NCBI GenBank assembly: GCA_050743365.1
Contig: JBOGFI010000067.1
Location: 1-16,961 of the forward strand
Reading direction: 5' to 3'
Source: JBOGFI01 sp050743365
GTDB lineage: Bacteria; Actinomycetota; Acidimicrobiia; IMCC26256; JACDBD01
DNA: 16,961 nt
Of this stretch, positions 1 through 6,865 are shown one piece after another (position 1 is the stretch's first letter; each line of letters begins with the position of its first letter). Position numbers and translations under genes: made by a program. The notes beneath the pieces were generated by a model. The model was given only the letters and a program-made list of their open reading frames with translations. It ran no database searches and had not been told where the DNA came from.

Positions 1-177
1 AACGGCGCCGGCGGCGACGGGGGATCGGTCACGCTGCTCGGCCCGCCCGACCGCGAGGCACGCGACCGTCTCGTTGCCGACCTCGGCACGGCCGGACGCG
101 ACTGGTGCGTGGTCCCGCTCCGCCTCGACGCCCGTGGTCTCACGGTACGGGTTCATGGCAAGACGAACGACGCGTAG
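1..177 (+). CDS. 3' end of an unidentified gene (5' end outside window)
   Basis: An open frame runs from base 1 to a TAG at 175-177, giving 58 residues that end in VRVHGKTNDA. Third codon positions are strongly G/C, as in real genes of this genome, and no competing gene covers bases 1-152. The visible tail has hydrophobic beta-like stretches (SVTLLG, WCVVPLRL) but no motif I recognise, so no function is assigned. Its last 25 bases overlap tail-to-tail with the end of the luciferase-like oxidoreductase on the other strand. The start and most of the protein lie before the window. Confidence 0.55.
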   Translation, partial: NGAGGDGGSVTLLGPPDREARDRLVADLGTAGRDWCVVPLRLDARGLTVRVHGKTNDA

Positions 178-1001
178 CCGTCGAGCACGGGCAGCACCTT
201 CTCGGCGGGCCCCGAGGGAAGCTGCAGCACCACCTCGGTGATGCCGAGTGACGCATAATGGTCGAGCTTCCCGCGGTCGGGAATCGTGCCGAACGGCACG
301 ACCTGGAGGGTGGCGGGATCGCGTCCTGCCGCCTCGGCCACGCGGTGCAGCTCGGGCAGCGCCTTCGTGAGCCCGGCGCCACCGATCGGGATCCATCCGT
401 CGGCGTACTCGACGACGTGCCCGAACAGCTTCGGCCCGGCCGCCCCGCCGATCAGCACCGGCGGGCGCGGCCGCGTCGCGGGCTTCGGCCACGCCCAGCT
501 CGGCTCCAGGTGCACGTACTCGCCGCGGAACGACGCCTCGTCGTCACGCCAGAGCGCCTGCATGACCAGCACCTTCTCGCGCACGAACGCGCGCCGCCTC
601 CGGTACTCGACGCCGTGCTGCGCCATCTCCTCGCGGTTCCAGCCGAAGCCGACGCCGAACACGAAGCGGCCGCCGGACAGGAAGTCGAGCGTCGCGACCT
701 CCTTGGCGGTCACGATGGGGTCGCGCTCGGCGACCAGGCAGATGCCGGTGCCCACGCGCAGCCGTGTGGTCGCGGCGGCGGCGGCGGTGAGCGCGACGAA
801 CGGGTCGAGCGTGCGCAGGTACTCCTCGGGTAGCTCCGGGTCGCCGGTAGGCGGCGGGGTCTCCCGACTGGTCGGGATGTGGGTGTGCTCCGGTACGTAG
901 AGCGAGCGCAGCCCGCGTTCCTCGACGGCGCGGGCTAGGTCGGCGATGTGCATCGCCCGGTCGGTGGCGAACATCGTCACGCCCAGCTGCACGGGCGCCA
1001 C
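153..1001 (-). CDS. LLM-class F420-dependent oxidoreductase
   Basis: This 282-residue protein has the luciferase-like monooxygenase TIM-barrel pattern. VPEHTH (about 36-41) follows the first strand, TTRLRVGTGI is at about 78-87, the family signature LSGGRFVFGVGFGWNREE is at about 108-125, and PPVLIGG (180-186) lies on a late strand. The length and signature fit the actinobacterial TIGR03619-like group, which uses reduced F420 or FMN for hydride transfer to unknown, often xenobiotic or lipid-derived, substrates. It is cytoplasmic, with no signal peptide. The start is GTG (999-1001); the Shine-Dalgarno sequence is weak. Two DUF202 genes lie 22 bases upstream on the same strand and may be co-transcribed. 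The fold and family are clear; the substrate is not. Confidence 0.93.
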   Translation of the reverse strand: MAPVQLGVTMFATDRAMHIADLARAVEERGLRSLYVPEHTHIPTSRETPPPTGDPELPEEYLRTLDPFVALTAAAAATTRLRVGTGICLVAERDPIVTAKEVATLDFLSGGRFVFGVGFGWNREEMAQHGVEYRRRRAFVREKVLVMQALWRDDEASFRGEYVHLEPSWAWPKPATRPRPPVLIGGAAGPKLFGHVVEYADGWIPIGGAGLTKALPELHRVAEAAGRDPATLQVVPFGTIPDRGKLDHYASLGITEVVLQLPSGPAEKVLPVLDGYASFVLP

Positions 1002-1023
1002 CGTACCCGGCCGGCAAGTTGCG

Positions 1024-1362
1024 TCAGTCGGGCGGGAACAGCCCCAGCACGAACGCGGCGACGGCGATCGCCGTCGTCGAGAGTGCCACCAGCCGTAGGC
1101 GCCGGGCGGCGACGGCGCCCCCGGCGCCGGCTACCAGCGACCGCCCGCTTCCCCGGAACGCGCTGACCGCCCAACCCATGCCGCCCGCCCCCAGCAGCAG
1201 GAACGCGGCCACGTGATCGGCACGCGTGTCGAGCGGGAAGAAGCGGCGGGCGAGCACCGCCACGCACGCGAGCAGCGCGAGCCCGCTGCGGCTCCAGGCC
1301 AGGGTCGTACGCTCGGCCGCGACGCCGGGATCGCGGTCGTCTCGGAGGTCGTCCGGGTCCAT
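1024..1362 (-). CDS. DUF202 family small membrane protein (second of pair)
   Basis: A 112-residue protein carries the DUF202 signature AERTTLAWSRSGLALL at residues 16-31. That motif leads into the first of about three hydrophobic segments (near 25-38, 50-67 and 88-108), so an inner-membrane location is predicted. The frame is open back to 1428, but ATG at 1360-1362 is preferred. It lies 10 bases after the stop of the upstream DUF202 gene, has GAGCGG before it, and avoids overlapping that gene. DUF202 proteins (YidH/YidG type) have no established biochemical role. Adjacent paired copies are also seen in other bacteria. Confidence 0.85.
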   Translation of the reverse strand: MDPDDLRDDRDPGVAAERTTLAWSRSGLALLACVAVLARRFFPLDTRADHVAAFLLLGAGGMGWAVSAFRGSGRSLVAGAGGAVAARRLRLVALSTTAIAVAAFVLGLFPPD

Positions 1363-1372
1363 CCGCTCGCGG

Positions 1373-1750
1373 TCAGTCGGAGGGCCCGCCGACGGCGGCG
1401 ACGACGATGGCGAGGATGGCCACGACACCGATGCCGACGGCGAGGAGTAGCGGGAGCGGCGACGGCGGCAACGGCTCGCGCAGGCGCATCGCCCGCTCGT
1501 TGGCCTCCCAGCGGTGGTAGCTCGTGACCGCGAGGAGGGCTCCCATCGCGATCAGCGGGAGCCCGAGCAGGCGGCGCCCGAACTCGATGTCGAGCGCAGG
1601 CAGAAGCTGGGTGGCGGCGACACCGGTCGCCACCAGGGCGAGGGCGGTGCGGTTCCAGGCCAGGAAGGTGCGCTCGTTGGCGTAGGTGAACCGGACGTCG
1701 GGCTCCTTGCCGACCTCGTGCAGGGGCGAGCGGGCGCGCCGGAGGTTCAC
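1373..1750 (-). CDS. DUF202 family small membrane protein, YidH-like (first of pair)
   Basis: This 125-residue protein has the DUF202 hallmark ANERTFLAWNRTALAL at residues 24-39. Three hydrophobic segments follow or overlap it (about 35-52, 60-77 and 99-121), separated by short charged loops, one of them HRWEANERAMRLREP. This is the usual YidH size and topology. The start is GTG at 1748-1750; no better start lies between it and the conserved motif. The second DUF202 gene begins 10 bases after its stop, and the two share the motif but differ elsewhere, as expected of an old tandem duplication. The molecular function of the family is unknown. Confidence 0.88.
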   Translation of the reverse strand: MNLRRARSPLHEVGKEPDVRFTYANERTFLAWNRTALALVATGVAATQLLPALDIEFGRRLLGLPLIAMGALLAVTSYHRWEANERAMRLREPLPPSPLPLLLAVGIGVVAILAIVVAAVGGPSD

Positions 1751-1814
1751 GGTCGTTCAGCTTCGCGCGAGGTGCCGGCGCACGGAACCGGTCATCACCT
1801 CAAGCCTTCCCGCT

Positions 1815-1833
1815 CTCGGCCCTTCGGGCCGGG
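1815..1833 (-). terminator. GC-rich hairpin, possible terminator
   Basis: CGGCCC and GGGCCG (1817-1822 and 1826-1831) form a perfect six-pair stem with a three-base loop, extendable by one wobble and one C-G pair. It lies 70-90 bases past the stop of the FAH-family gene, in the 151-bp gap (1751-1901) before the next same-strand gene. There is no T-run after the stem on either strand, so this is only a candidate. The rest of the gap holds nothing I can name. Confidence 0.25.
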
Positions 1834-1901
1834 CCGCTCGGGCCCCGGCTCCCTGCGCCACAGGGTACCTGCGGCGCGGCCGGTCGCCTCAGGGTCCTCC
1901 G

Positions 1902-2744
1902 TCACCGCATGGCGGTGTCGGCGGGCTCCTCGATCACCGGGTTCTCGAGCGTCCCGATCCCGTCGATCTCGATGCGTACGGTGTCGCCCGCCCGCAGGAA
2001 CGACGGAGGCGTGCGGAACATGCCCACCCCGGAAGGGGTGCCGGTGGCGATCAGGTCGCCGGGCTCGAGCGTGAACGCGGTCGAGAGCGTCTCGACCTGC
2101 TGGGAGCAGTCGAAGATCATCTCCTTCGTCGACGCGTCCTGGCGCAGGTCACCGTTCACCCAGGTTCGGATCCGGAGCGACTGCGGGTCGGTGAGCTCGT
2201 CGGCCGTGACGATCCACGGGCCCGTGGGGCCGTGGGTGTCGAACGACTTGCCGAGCGTCCAGGTCGGAGCCTTGAACTGCCAGTCCCGAACGGTGACGTC
2301 GTCGACGACGGTGTAACCCGCGATCACCTCCTGGGCCCGCTCGGCGGGCACGTGTCGGCAGCGGCGCCCGATGACGACACCGAGCTCGCCTTCGTAGTCG
2401 AGCATCTCCGACACGCGCGGTCGGTGGATGGGCTCGCCCGGCCCGATCACGCAGGTGCTCTGCTTGTTGAAGAACACCGGGAACGCCGGCGCTTCTGCAC
2501 CCGACTCGGCCATGTGGTCGGCGTAGTTCAAGCCGATGGCGAGGAACTTCGGCGGTCGGGGGATGGGCGCCATCAGCTCGACCTGGGCGAGCGGGTGGCG
2601 GGGCGCCGCGCGAGCGGCGGGACCGGCAGCGTCGTACCCGGCGGCGATGACGTCGAGCGCCTCGCCGGCGACCTCGGCGATCTCGTCGCCGACCACGATG
2701 CCCGTCCGGACCGAGCCCTGGTGGCGGAAGCGCGCGACACGCAT
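1902..2744 (-). CDS. Fumarylacetoacetate hydrolase (FAH) family protein
   Basis: A 280-residue enzyme of the FAH superfamily, which cleaves or isomerises C-C bonds in 2,4-diketo or 2-hydroxydienoate intermediates of aromatic and other ring degradation. Visible landmarks: GLNYADHMAE (71-80; the NYxxHxxE lid motif with H77 and E80), DYEGELG (117-122; metal ligands E118 and E120), VVDDVTVRD (146-154; metal ligand D149), GKSFDTHGPTGP (165-176) and TGTPSGVG (234-241). The length matches the bacterial 2-hydroxyhepta-2,4-diene-1,7-dioate isomerase/FAHD1-like group. The frame stays open upstream, but ATG at 2742-2744 has AGGAGA seven bases before it and starts directly with the family N-terminus. The gene is separated from its neighbours by 107 and 151 bp and looks monocistronic. 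The exact substrate cannot be told. Confidence 0.95.
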   Translation of the reverse strand: MRVARFRHQGSVRTGIVVGDEIAEVAGEALDVIAAGYDAAGPAARAAPRHPLAQVELMAPIPRPPKFLAIGLNYADHMAESGAEAPAFPVFFNKQSTCVIGPGEPIHRPRVSEMLDYEGELGVVIGRRCRHVPAERAQEVIAGYTVVDDVTVRDWQFKAPTWTLGKSFDTHGPTGPWIVTADELTDPQSLRIRTWVNGDLRQDASTKEMIFDCSQQVETLSTAFTLEPGDLIATGTPSGVGMFRTPPSFLRAGDTVRIEIDGIGTLENPVIEEPADTAMR

Positions 2745-2749
2745 GGTCG

Positions 2750-2755
2750 TCTCCT
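2750..2755 (-). promoter_or_regulatory. Ribosome binding site fixing the FAH-family start
   Basis: On the minus strand this reads AGGAGA, with seven bases to the ATG at 2744. It supports that start over the much longer open frame that continues upstream to 3215. Confidence 0.75.
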
Positions 2756-2783
2756 GGGCGCCAGTGTGTTGCTCGGAACCCCG

Positions 2784-2918
2784 ATGGTAAGCGCGGCGCA
2801 AGCTACCCTTGAGCACCTCCGCGAGCTCGGCTGCGACCTCTGCCAGGGCTTCTACTTCGCCCGGCCGGGGCCGGCCGACGTGCTGCCGCCACCGGGCACC
2901 GTGCTCGGGCGCGCGTAG
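2784..2918 (+). pseudogene. Remnant of an EAL-domain (c-di-GMP phosphodiesterase) C-terminus
   Basis: This stretch encodes 44 residues ending at TAG (2916-2918). From about residue 5 it reads as the extreme C-terminus of an EAL domain: AQATLEHL, then LRELGCDLCQGFYFARP, then GPADVL. The pattern L-LGCD--QG--F-RP-P is the classic end of EAL domains. The catalytic part (EAL, DDFG, and the E of the AEGVE region) is absent; upstream in this frame the sequence is antisense to the FAH gene. The last 67 bases are shared with the antiparallel end of the DUF35 gene. I read it as a stump left when an EAL gene was truncated by rearrangement, not an expressed protein. The similarity is from memory of the family and was not searched. 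Confidence 0.65.
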
Positions 2919-3319
2919 AGCAGCCCCACCGTCTCGCTCACGCGGTCGATCTCGACCTCCACCGGCAGGCCGAGGTCGAGGTCGACGCGCTCGATGCCCC
3001 GGACGCCGGCGACGACCCGCACCCCCTCCTCCATCTCGATGACCACGATCACGTAGGGCAGCGCGGGCGCGAAGGCGGGGTGGAGCGGCTGGTGGGTGAC
3101 CGTCCACGAGAACACCTCGCCCCGGCCGGTCGCTCGGGCCCACTCCCACGCCTCTGAGCCGCACCCCGCGCAGAGCAGGCGGGGCGGGTGACGCCACCGG
3201 CCGCAGGCCCCGCACCGCTGGAAGCGCAGCTCGCCCCGGGCACAGTGCGCGTACCAGTCGGCGTCGAGCCCCGCCGGCGACGGCAGCGGCTGCGAGTGCT
3301 CGCTCGCGCCGGCGGTCAC
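2852..3319 (-). CDS. DUF35 zinc-ribbon/OB-fold protein, thiolase partner
   Basis: A 155-residue protein with a rubredoxin-like zinc ribbon (C36, C39, C50, C53 in CGACG...CAGCG) followed by an OB-fold (GRGEVFSWTVTHQPLHPAF at about 65-83, then PYVIVVIEMEEGVRVVAGV). This is the DUF35 family, small subunits that bind acyl-CoA and pair with thiolase-like enzymes, for example ChsH2-type partners of the Ltp2 aldolase in steroid side-chain degradation. The start is GTG at 3317-3319, sharing GTGA with the stop of the thiolase-like gene, so translational coupling and a two-protein complex are likely. The last ~20 residues (STVPGGGSTSAGPGRAK) are low-complexity and lie antisense to the EAL remnant. The natural C-terminus may therefore have been replaced by run-on sequence. 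Confidence 0.92.
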   Translation of the reverse strand: MTAGASEHSQPLPSPAGLDADWYAHCARGELRFQRCGACGRWRHPPRLLCAGCGSEAWEWARATGRGEVFSWTVTHQPLHPAFAPALPYVIVVIEMEEGVRVVAGVRGIERVDLDLGLPVEVEIDRVSETVGLLYARPSTVPGGGSTSAGPGRAK

Positions 3320-4263
3320 GGCCCCGCTCCCAGCACCACGAGGCTGCCGTCGCCGAAGTCGCCCCACCCGGTGACGACCCCCACCTCGGCTCCGGGAACC
3401 TGCGCCTCGCCCCCGTCGTGGCGGAGCTGGCGGGTCGCCTCGACGAGGTGGTTCATCCCCCACATGTGGCCCTGTGAGAGGAGCCCGCCGTGGGTGTTGA
3501 GCGGGTACTCGCCCCCGAGCTCGATGCGGCCGTCGCGTACGAACGCGCCCGCTTCGCCCCGCTCGCACAGGCCCATCGCCTCCAGCTGGAGCAGCACGAC
3601 ATAGGTGAAGCAGTCGTACACCTGGAAGAAGTCGGCGTCGTGAGGGCGGAGACCAGCCATGGCGAAGGCGCGGGGCGCGGCGTCGCTCAGGCCGATGCGG
3701 AAGGGGTCGTCCCGGCTGGCGATGTCGTCGGCCGGGTACGGGTGGCCCTCGGCGCCGCCCAGGATCGCGACCACGGGATGCGGGAGGTCGCGGGCCCGCT
3801 CGGTCGTGGTGACGACCACCGCGGCGGCGCAGTCCGTCTCGAGGCAGCAGTCGTAGAGGCGGAACGGCTCGGTCACCCAGCGGGCGCCGAGATAGTCGTC
3901 CATCGTCAGCGGCCGCCCCCGCATCAGCGCCCGCTCGTTCAGCTGTGCGTGCTTGCGCGCTGCCAGCGCGACCGCACCGGTGTCCTCGTCGGCGACGCCG
4001 TAGAGGCGCTTATGGCGCGTGCACAGCAGCGCGTAGAGCTGCGCCGCCGCGATCGCGCCGTACGGCAGGTAGAAGTCCTGCACCACCTGGGAGGCCGAGG
4101 TCACCAGGAATCCGTAGCGGGGCCGGCGGGCGCCGGGCTTGGGCCGGAACGCCGAGTAGCCGTTCCAGCCCACGACGCAGAGCACGTGAGTGGCGAGGCC
4201 GCTCGTCACGGCCATCGCCGCGCTCTGGAGCGACGCGACCGGGCTCGCGCCCCCCATGTGCAC
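3316..4263 (-). CDS. Thiolase-like (SCP-x/Ltp type) acyl-CoA enzyme, N-terminally disrupted
   Basis: The frame covers the body of a thiolase-like protein, 315 residues from a GTG at 4261-4263. HMGGASPVASLQSA (2-15) sits where true thiolases carry the nucleophilic cysteine, and has no Cys. YDCFTY (216-221) and NTHGGLLSQGH (256-266, keeping the late His) are typical of lipid-transfer-protein-type thiolases. The C-terminal GWGDFGDGS replaces the usual Cys-Gly loop. Loss of both cysteines together with a DUF35 partner recalls Ltp2-type retro-aldolases. Family members start about 75 residues earlier. The matching N-terminus is present at 4344-4411 but in another frame, and about 25-30 residues between the two parts are missing. 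The gene is probably inactive unless this is an assembly error; the GTG here is only the first available start. It is co-transcribed with DUF35. Confidence 0.85.
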   Translation of the reverse strand: MHMGGASPVASLQSAAMAVTSGLATHVLCVVGWNGYSAFRPKPGARRPRYGFLVTSASQVVQDFYLPYGAIAAAQLYALLCTRHKRLYGVADEDTGAVALAARKHAQLNERALMRGRPLTMDDYLGARWVTEPFRLYDCCLETDCAAAVVVTTTERARDLPHPVVAILGGAEGHPYPADDIASRDDPFRIGLSDAAPRAFAMAGLRPHDADFFQVYDCFTYVVLLQLEAMGLCERGEAGAFVRDGRIELGGEYPLNTHGGLLSQGHMWGMNHLVEATRQLRHDGGEAQVPGAEVGVVTGWGDFGDGSLVVLGAGP

Positions 4264-4343
4264 GGTGATCGAGTAGCGCAGGTCCTCGATCCCGAGGTTG
4301 GCGGCCAGCTCCTCCGCGGTGGTGTAGCCCGAGGGCGGGAAGG

Positions 4344-4411
4344 CGGTCGGAGCCGCGCACGTAGTCCGTCTCGCCGATCCCGACGATCGCGGCCCGGCCG
4401 CGGAGGCTCAC
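4344..4411 (-). pseudogene. Out-of-frame N-terminal fragment of the thiolase-like gene
   Basis: From GTG at 4409-4411 this codes for MSLRGRAAIVGIGETDYVRG and then SDR, the standard N-terminus of SCP-x/Ltp thiolases (AAIVGIGET-Y-RGS). After about residue 23 this frame turns to nonsense (ALGLHHRGGAGR). The next frame instead gives GYTTAEELAANLGIEDLRYS, which family members have some 30 residues later, running straight into HMGGASP. The frame change implies a loss of 3n+2 bases around 4335-4350. A promoter-like TAGGCT lies 9 bases before the GTG, so this is the natural start of the gene. Confidence 0.75.
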
Positions 4412-4420
4412 GAGCGGGCG

Positions 4421-4426
4421 AGCCTA
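4421..4426 (-). promoter_or_regulatory. Candidate -10 element (TAGGCT) of the thiolase/DUF35 operon
   Basis: The minus strand reads CGTAGGCTCG, with TAGGCT ending nine bases before the GTG at 4411. The hexamer fits the actinobacterial TANNNT -10 pattern at a distance that puts transcription start at or beside the start codon. No Shine-Dalgarno sequence is visible, which agrees with a leaderless mRNA. A copy faces the other way at 4465. Confidence 0.45.
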
Positions 4427-4464
4427 CGCCGCGGTCTCGTGGGTGACCGGGGCCGCATCCCTCG

Positions 4465-4470
4465 TAGGCT
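4465..4470 (+). promoter_or_regulatory. Candidate -10 element (TAGGCT) of the GH3 gene
   Basis: CGTAGGCTCC precedes the ATG at 4479 by eight bases. GTGACC (4443-4448) lies 16 bases before it as a weak -35 candidate. The arrangement mirrors the divergent thiolase promoter and suggests a leaderless transcript starting at the ATG. It favours 4479 over the in-frame GTG at 4443 as the true start. Confidence 0.45.
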
Positions 4471-4478
4471 CCGCCGGG

Positions 4479-6853
4479 ATGACCGCCGCCGTGGAGGACG
4501 GTGCCGCGTACCGCGACCCGAGCCGGCCGGTCGACTCGCGTGTCGAGGATCTCCTGGGCCGCATGACGCTCCCCGAGAAGCTGGCGCAGCTCGGCGGCGT
4601 CTGGATGTCGCGGCTCGCCGACGACACCTGGTTCTCGGAGGCGAAGGCGGCGACGCAGCTGCGCCACGGCACCGGGCACGTCACCCGGGTCAGCGGCGGG
4701 ACCGGGCTCCTGCCCGACCGGACCGCGGCGTTCGCCAATGCCGTCCAGCGGTTCCTCGTCGAGCGCACCCGCCTCGGGGTCCCGGCCATCGTCCACGAGG
4801 AGAGCACCGCCGGGCTGCTCGCCCGGGGGGCCACCCAGTTCCCTCAGGCGATCGGGCTGGCCGCGACCTGGGATCCCGAGCTCGTCGAGGAGATGGCGGG
4901 CGTCATCCGCACCCAGATGCTCGCCGTGGGCGCACGGCAGCGCTGGCACCCGTGCTCGACGTGGCGCGCGACCCGCGCTGGGGTCGGGTGGAGGAGACCT
5001 ACGGCGAGGACCCGTACCTCGTCGCCCGCATGGGGGTGGCCTACGTGCGCGGCCTCCAGACCGACGACCTCGCCCGCGGGGTCGCGTGCACCGGCAAGCA
5101 CTTCCTCGCGTACGGCCTTCCCGAGGGTGGGCTGAACCACGCGCCCGTCCACACGGGCCCGCGGGAGCTGCGTGAGGTGTACGCGGCGCCGTTCCGGGCG
5201 GCCATCCACGAGGCGGGGCTGGCGTCGGTGATGAACTCGTACAGCGAGGTCGACGGCCTGCCCTGCGGGGGGTCGGCCGAGATCCTCGACGGGCTCCTGC
5301 GGGGCGAGCTCGCCTTCACCGGCGTCGTCAGCTCCGACTACTTCACGACCATGCTGCTGGTCGTCCACCACGCGGTGGCGGTCGACGAAGGCCAGGCGGG
5401 GCAGCGGGCCCTGGAAGCCGGACTGGATGTCGAGCTCCCCGCCCTGTCGGCGTACGGGACGCCCCTGCGCGAGCGCGTCGAGCAGGGTGCGGTGCCGCCG
5501 GAGCTGGTCGACCGGTCGGTGCGCCGGGTGCTGCGCCTCAAGCTCGAGCTGGGCCTGTTCGAGCACCCGTACGTGGACGCCGGCGCCGCGCCGGCGGTGT
5601 TCGACACCTCCGAGCAGCGAACGCTGGCGCGTGCGCTCGCCCGGCGGTCGGTCGTGCTGCTGAGGAACGAGGGCGGGCTCCTGCCCCTCGACCCCGGGAT
5701 CGGCTCGATCGCGGTCATCGGGCCCAGCGCCGACGACGCCCGGCTGCTGCTGGGCGACTACAGCTACCCCGCCCATGTCGAGATCGCCTTCGGGCGCGCT
5801 GGCACCGGTGGCGACGGTGCCATCCTGCCGTCGGCGGCCGGCGCCCTCGCCCCCGGTCCCTACTACAACGAGATCGTCACGCTCCTCGACGGCATTCGGG
5901 CGGCCGTGTCACCGGAGACGGACGTCCGGGTGGCCCGGGGCTGCGACGTCACCGGGAACGACGCCGGCGGGATCGCCGGCGCGCTGGATGCGGCCCGTGC
6001 CGCCGCCGTCGCCGTGGTCGCGGTGGGCGGGAAGTCGGGCCTGACGCCGAGCTGCACGGTCGGCGAGATGCGCGACGCCGCCGACCTCGGGCTCCCCGGG
6101 CTCCAGCAGCGACTCGTCGAGGAGGTCGTGGCCACCGGCACGCCGACGGTGGTGGTGCTGGTCAGCGGGCGGGTGCACGCGATCGGGTGGATCGCCGAGC
6201 ACGTCCCCGCGATCGTGGCGGCCTGGCTCCCGGGGGAGGAGGGCGGCGCCGCGGTCGCCGACGTGCTCTTCGGCGTGGTGAGCCCGGCCGGCCGGCTCCC
6301 CGTCTCGATGCCGCGGTCGGTGGGCCAGGTCCCCGTGTACCACGGGCACAAGCCGGGCGGCGGCCGCGGCCAGATCTACGGCGACTACACGGACTCACCC
6401 ACGACGCCGCTGTTCCCGTTCGGCCACGGCCTGAGCTACACGACCTTCGGCTACGACGCGCTGACGGTCGCGCCCGCCGAGCCCACCACCGACGCGACGC
6501 TGGTCGTCTCGTGCACGGTCACCAACACGGGCCCGGTGGCGGGCGACGAGGTCGTCCAGCTCTACCTGCGGGACGAGGTCGCCAGCGTCACCCGCCCGGT
6601 GCGCGAGCTGGCCGGGTTCCGGCGGATGCACGTCGAGCCGGGCGAGGCCCAGCGGGTCAGCTTCGGCGTCGATGTCGGGCGGCTGGCGTTCTACGACGAG
6701 CGGATCCGCTTCCTCGTGGAGCCCGGGACGGTAAAGGTGATGGTCGGCGGATCGTCCGCCGACATCCGGCTGGAGGCGACCGTCGCCCTCGCCGGCGACG
6801 CGCGCGAGGTCGACCCCAACTCCGTGCGGCCGACGACCGTCGAGGTCGAGTAG
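4479..6853 (+). pseudogene. Glycoside hydrolase family 3 beta-glycosidase, interrupted by a frameshift
   Basis: Two frames together encode a full GH3 enzyme of about 791 residues, which would remove terminal beta-linked glucose or xylose from oligosaccharides or glycosides. There is no signal peptide, so it is probably cytoplasmic. The first frame (4479 to about 4939) gives VDSRVEDLLGRMTLPEKLAQ through RTQMLAVGAR. The second (4940-6853) continues with ALAPVLDVARDPRWGRVEET, YGEDPYLVARM, GKHFLAYG, the nucleophile loop GVVSSDY (Asp at 5336-5338), a C-terminal alpha/beta domain with candidate acid/base Glu in TVGEMRD (6065-6067), and a fibronectin-III-like tail (SCTVTNTGPVAGDEVVQLYL). Family sequences read ...GARHALAPVLD..., so one base is missing after CA at 4938-4939. 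This is a real inactivation or a sequencing/assembly error; everything else is well preserved, which favours a recent or technical event. ATG 4479 was chosen for its promoter spacing. Confidence 0.88.
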
Positions 6854-6865
6854 CGCCTCGCGCGC

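Noticed and set aside
1686..2783. Long + strand open frame over the FAH gene
   Set aside because: It is antisense to a clear FAH-family enzyme and has the Arg/Gly/Asp-rich make-up of a shadow frame; only its last 44 codons (EAL-like) have independent meaning.
2745..3215. Upstream extension of the FAH frame
   Set aside because: It crosses the DUF35 gene on the same strand and the family N-terminus starts at 2744 after a good ribosome site.
4844..5776. 310-codon minus-strand open frame inside GH3
   Set aside because: It lies antisense to conserved GH3 motifs including the nucleophile; shadow frame.
4940..6853. Programmed ribosomal frameshift as an explanation for the GH3 frame change
   Set aside because: No slippery homopolymer or downstream stem is evident at 4930-4945 and GH3 enzymes are not known to use frameshifting; a base loss or sequence error is simpler.
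6854..6865. Bidirectional terminator between the convergent GH3 and EthD-like genes
   Set aside because: Only 12 bases, with no clear stem or T-run.
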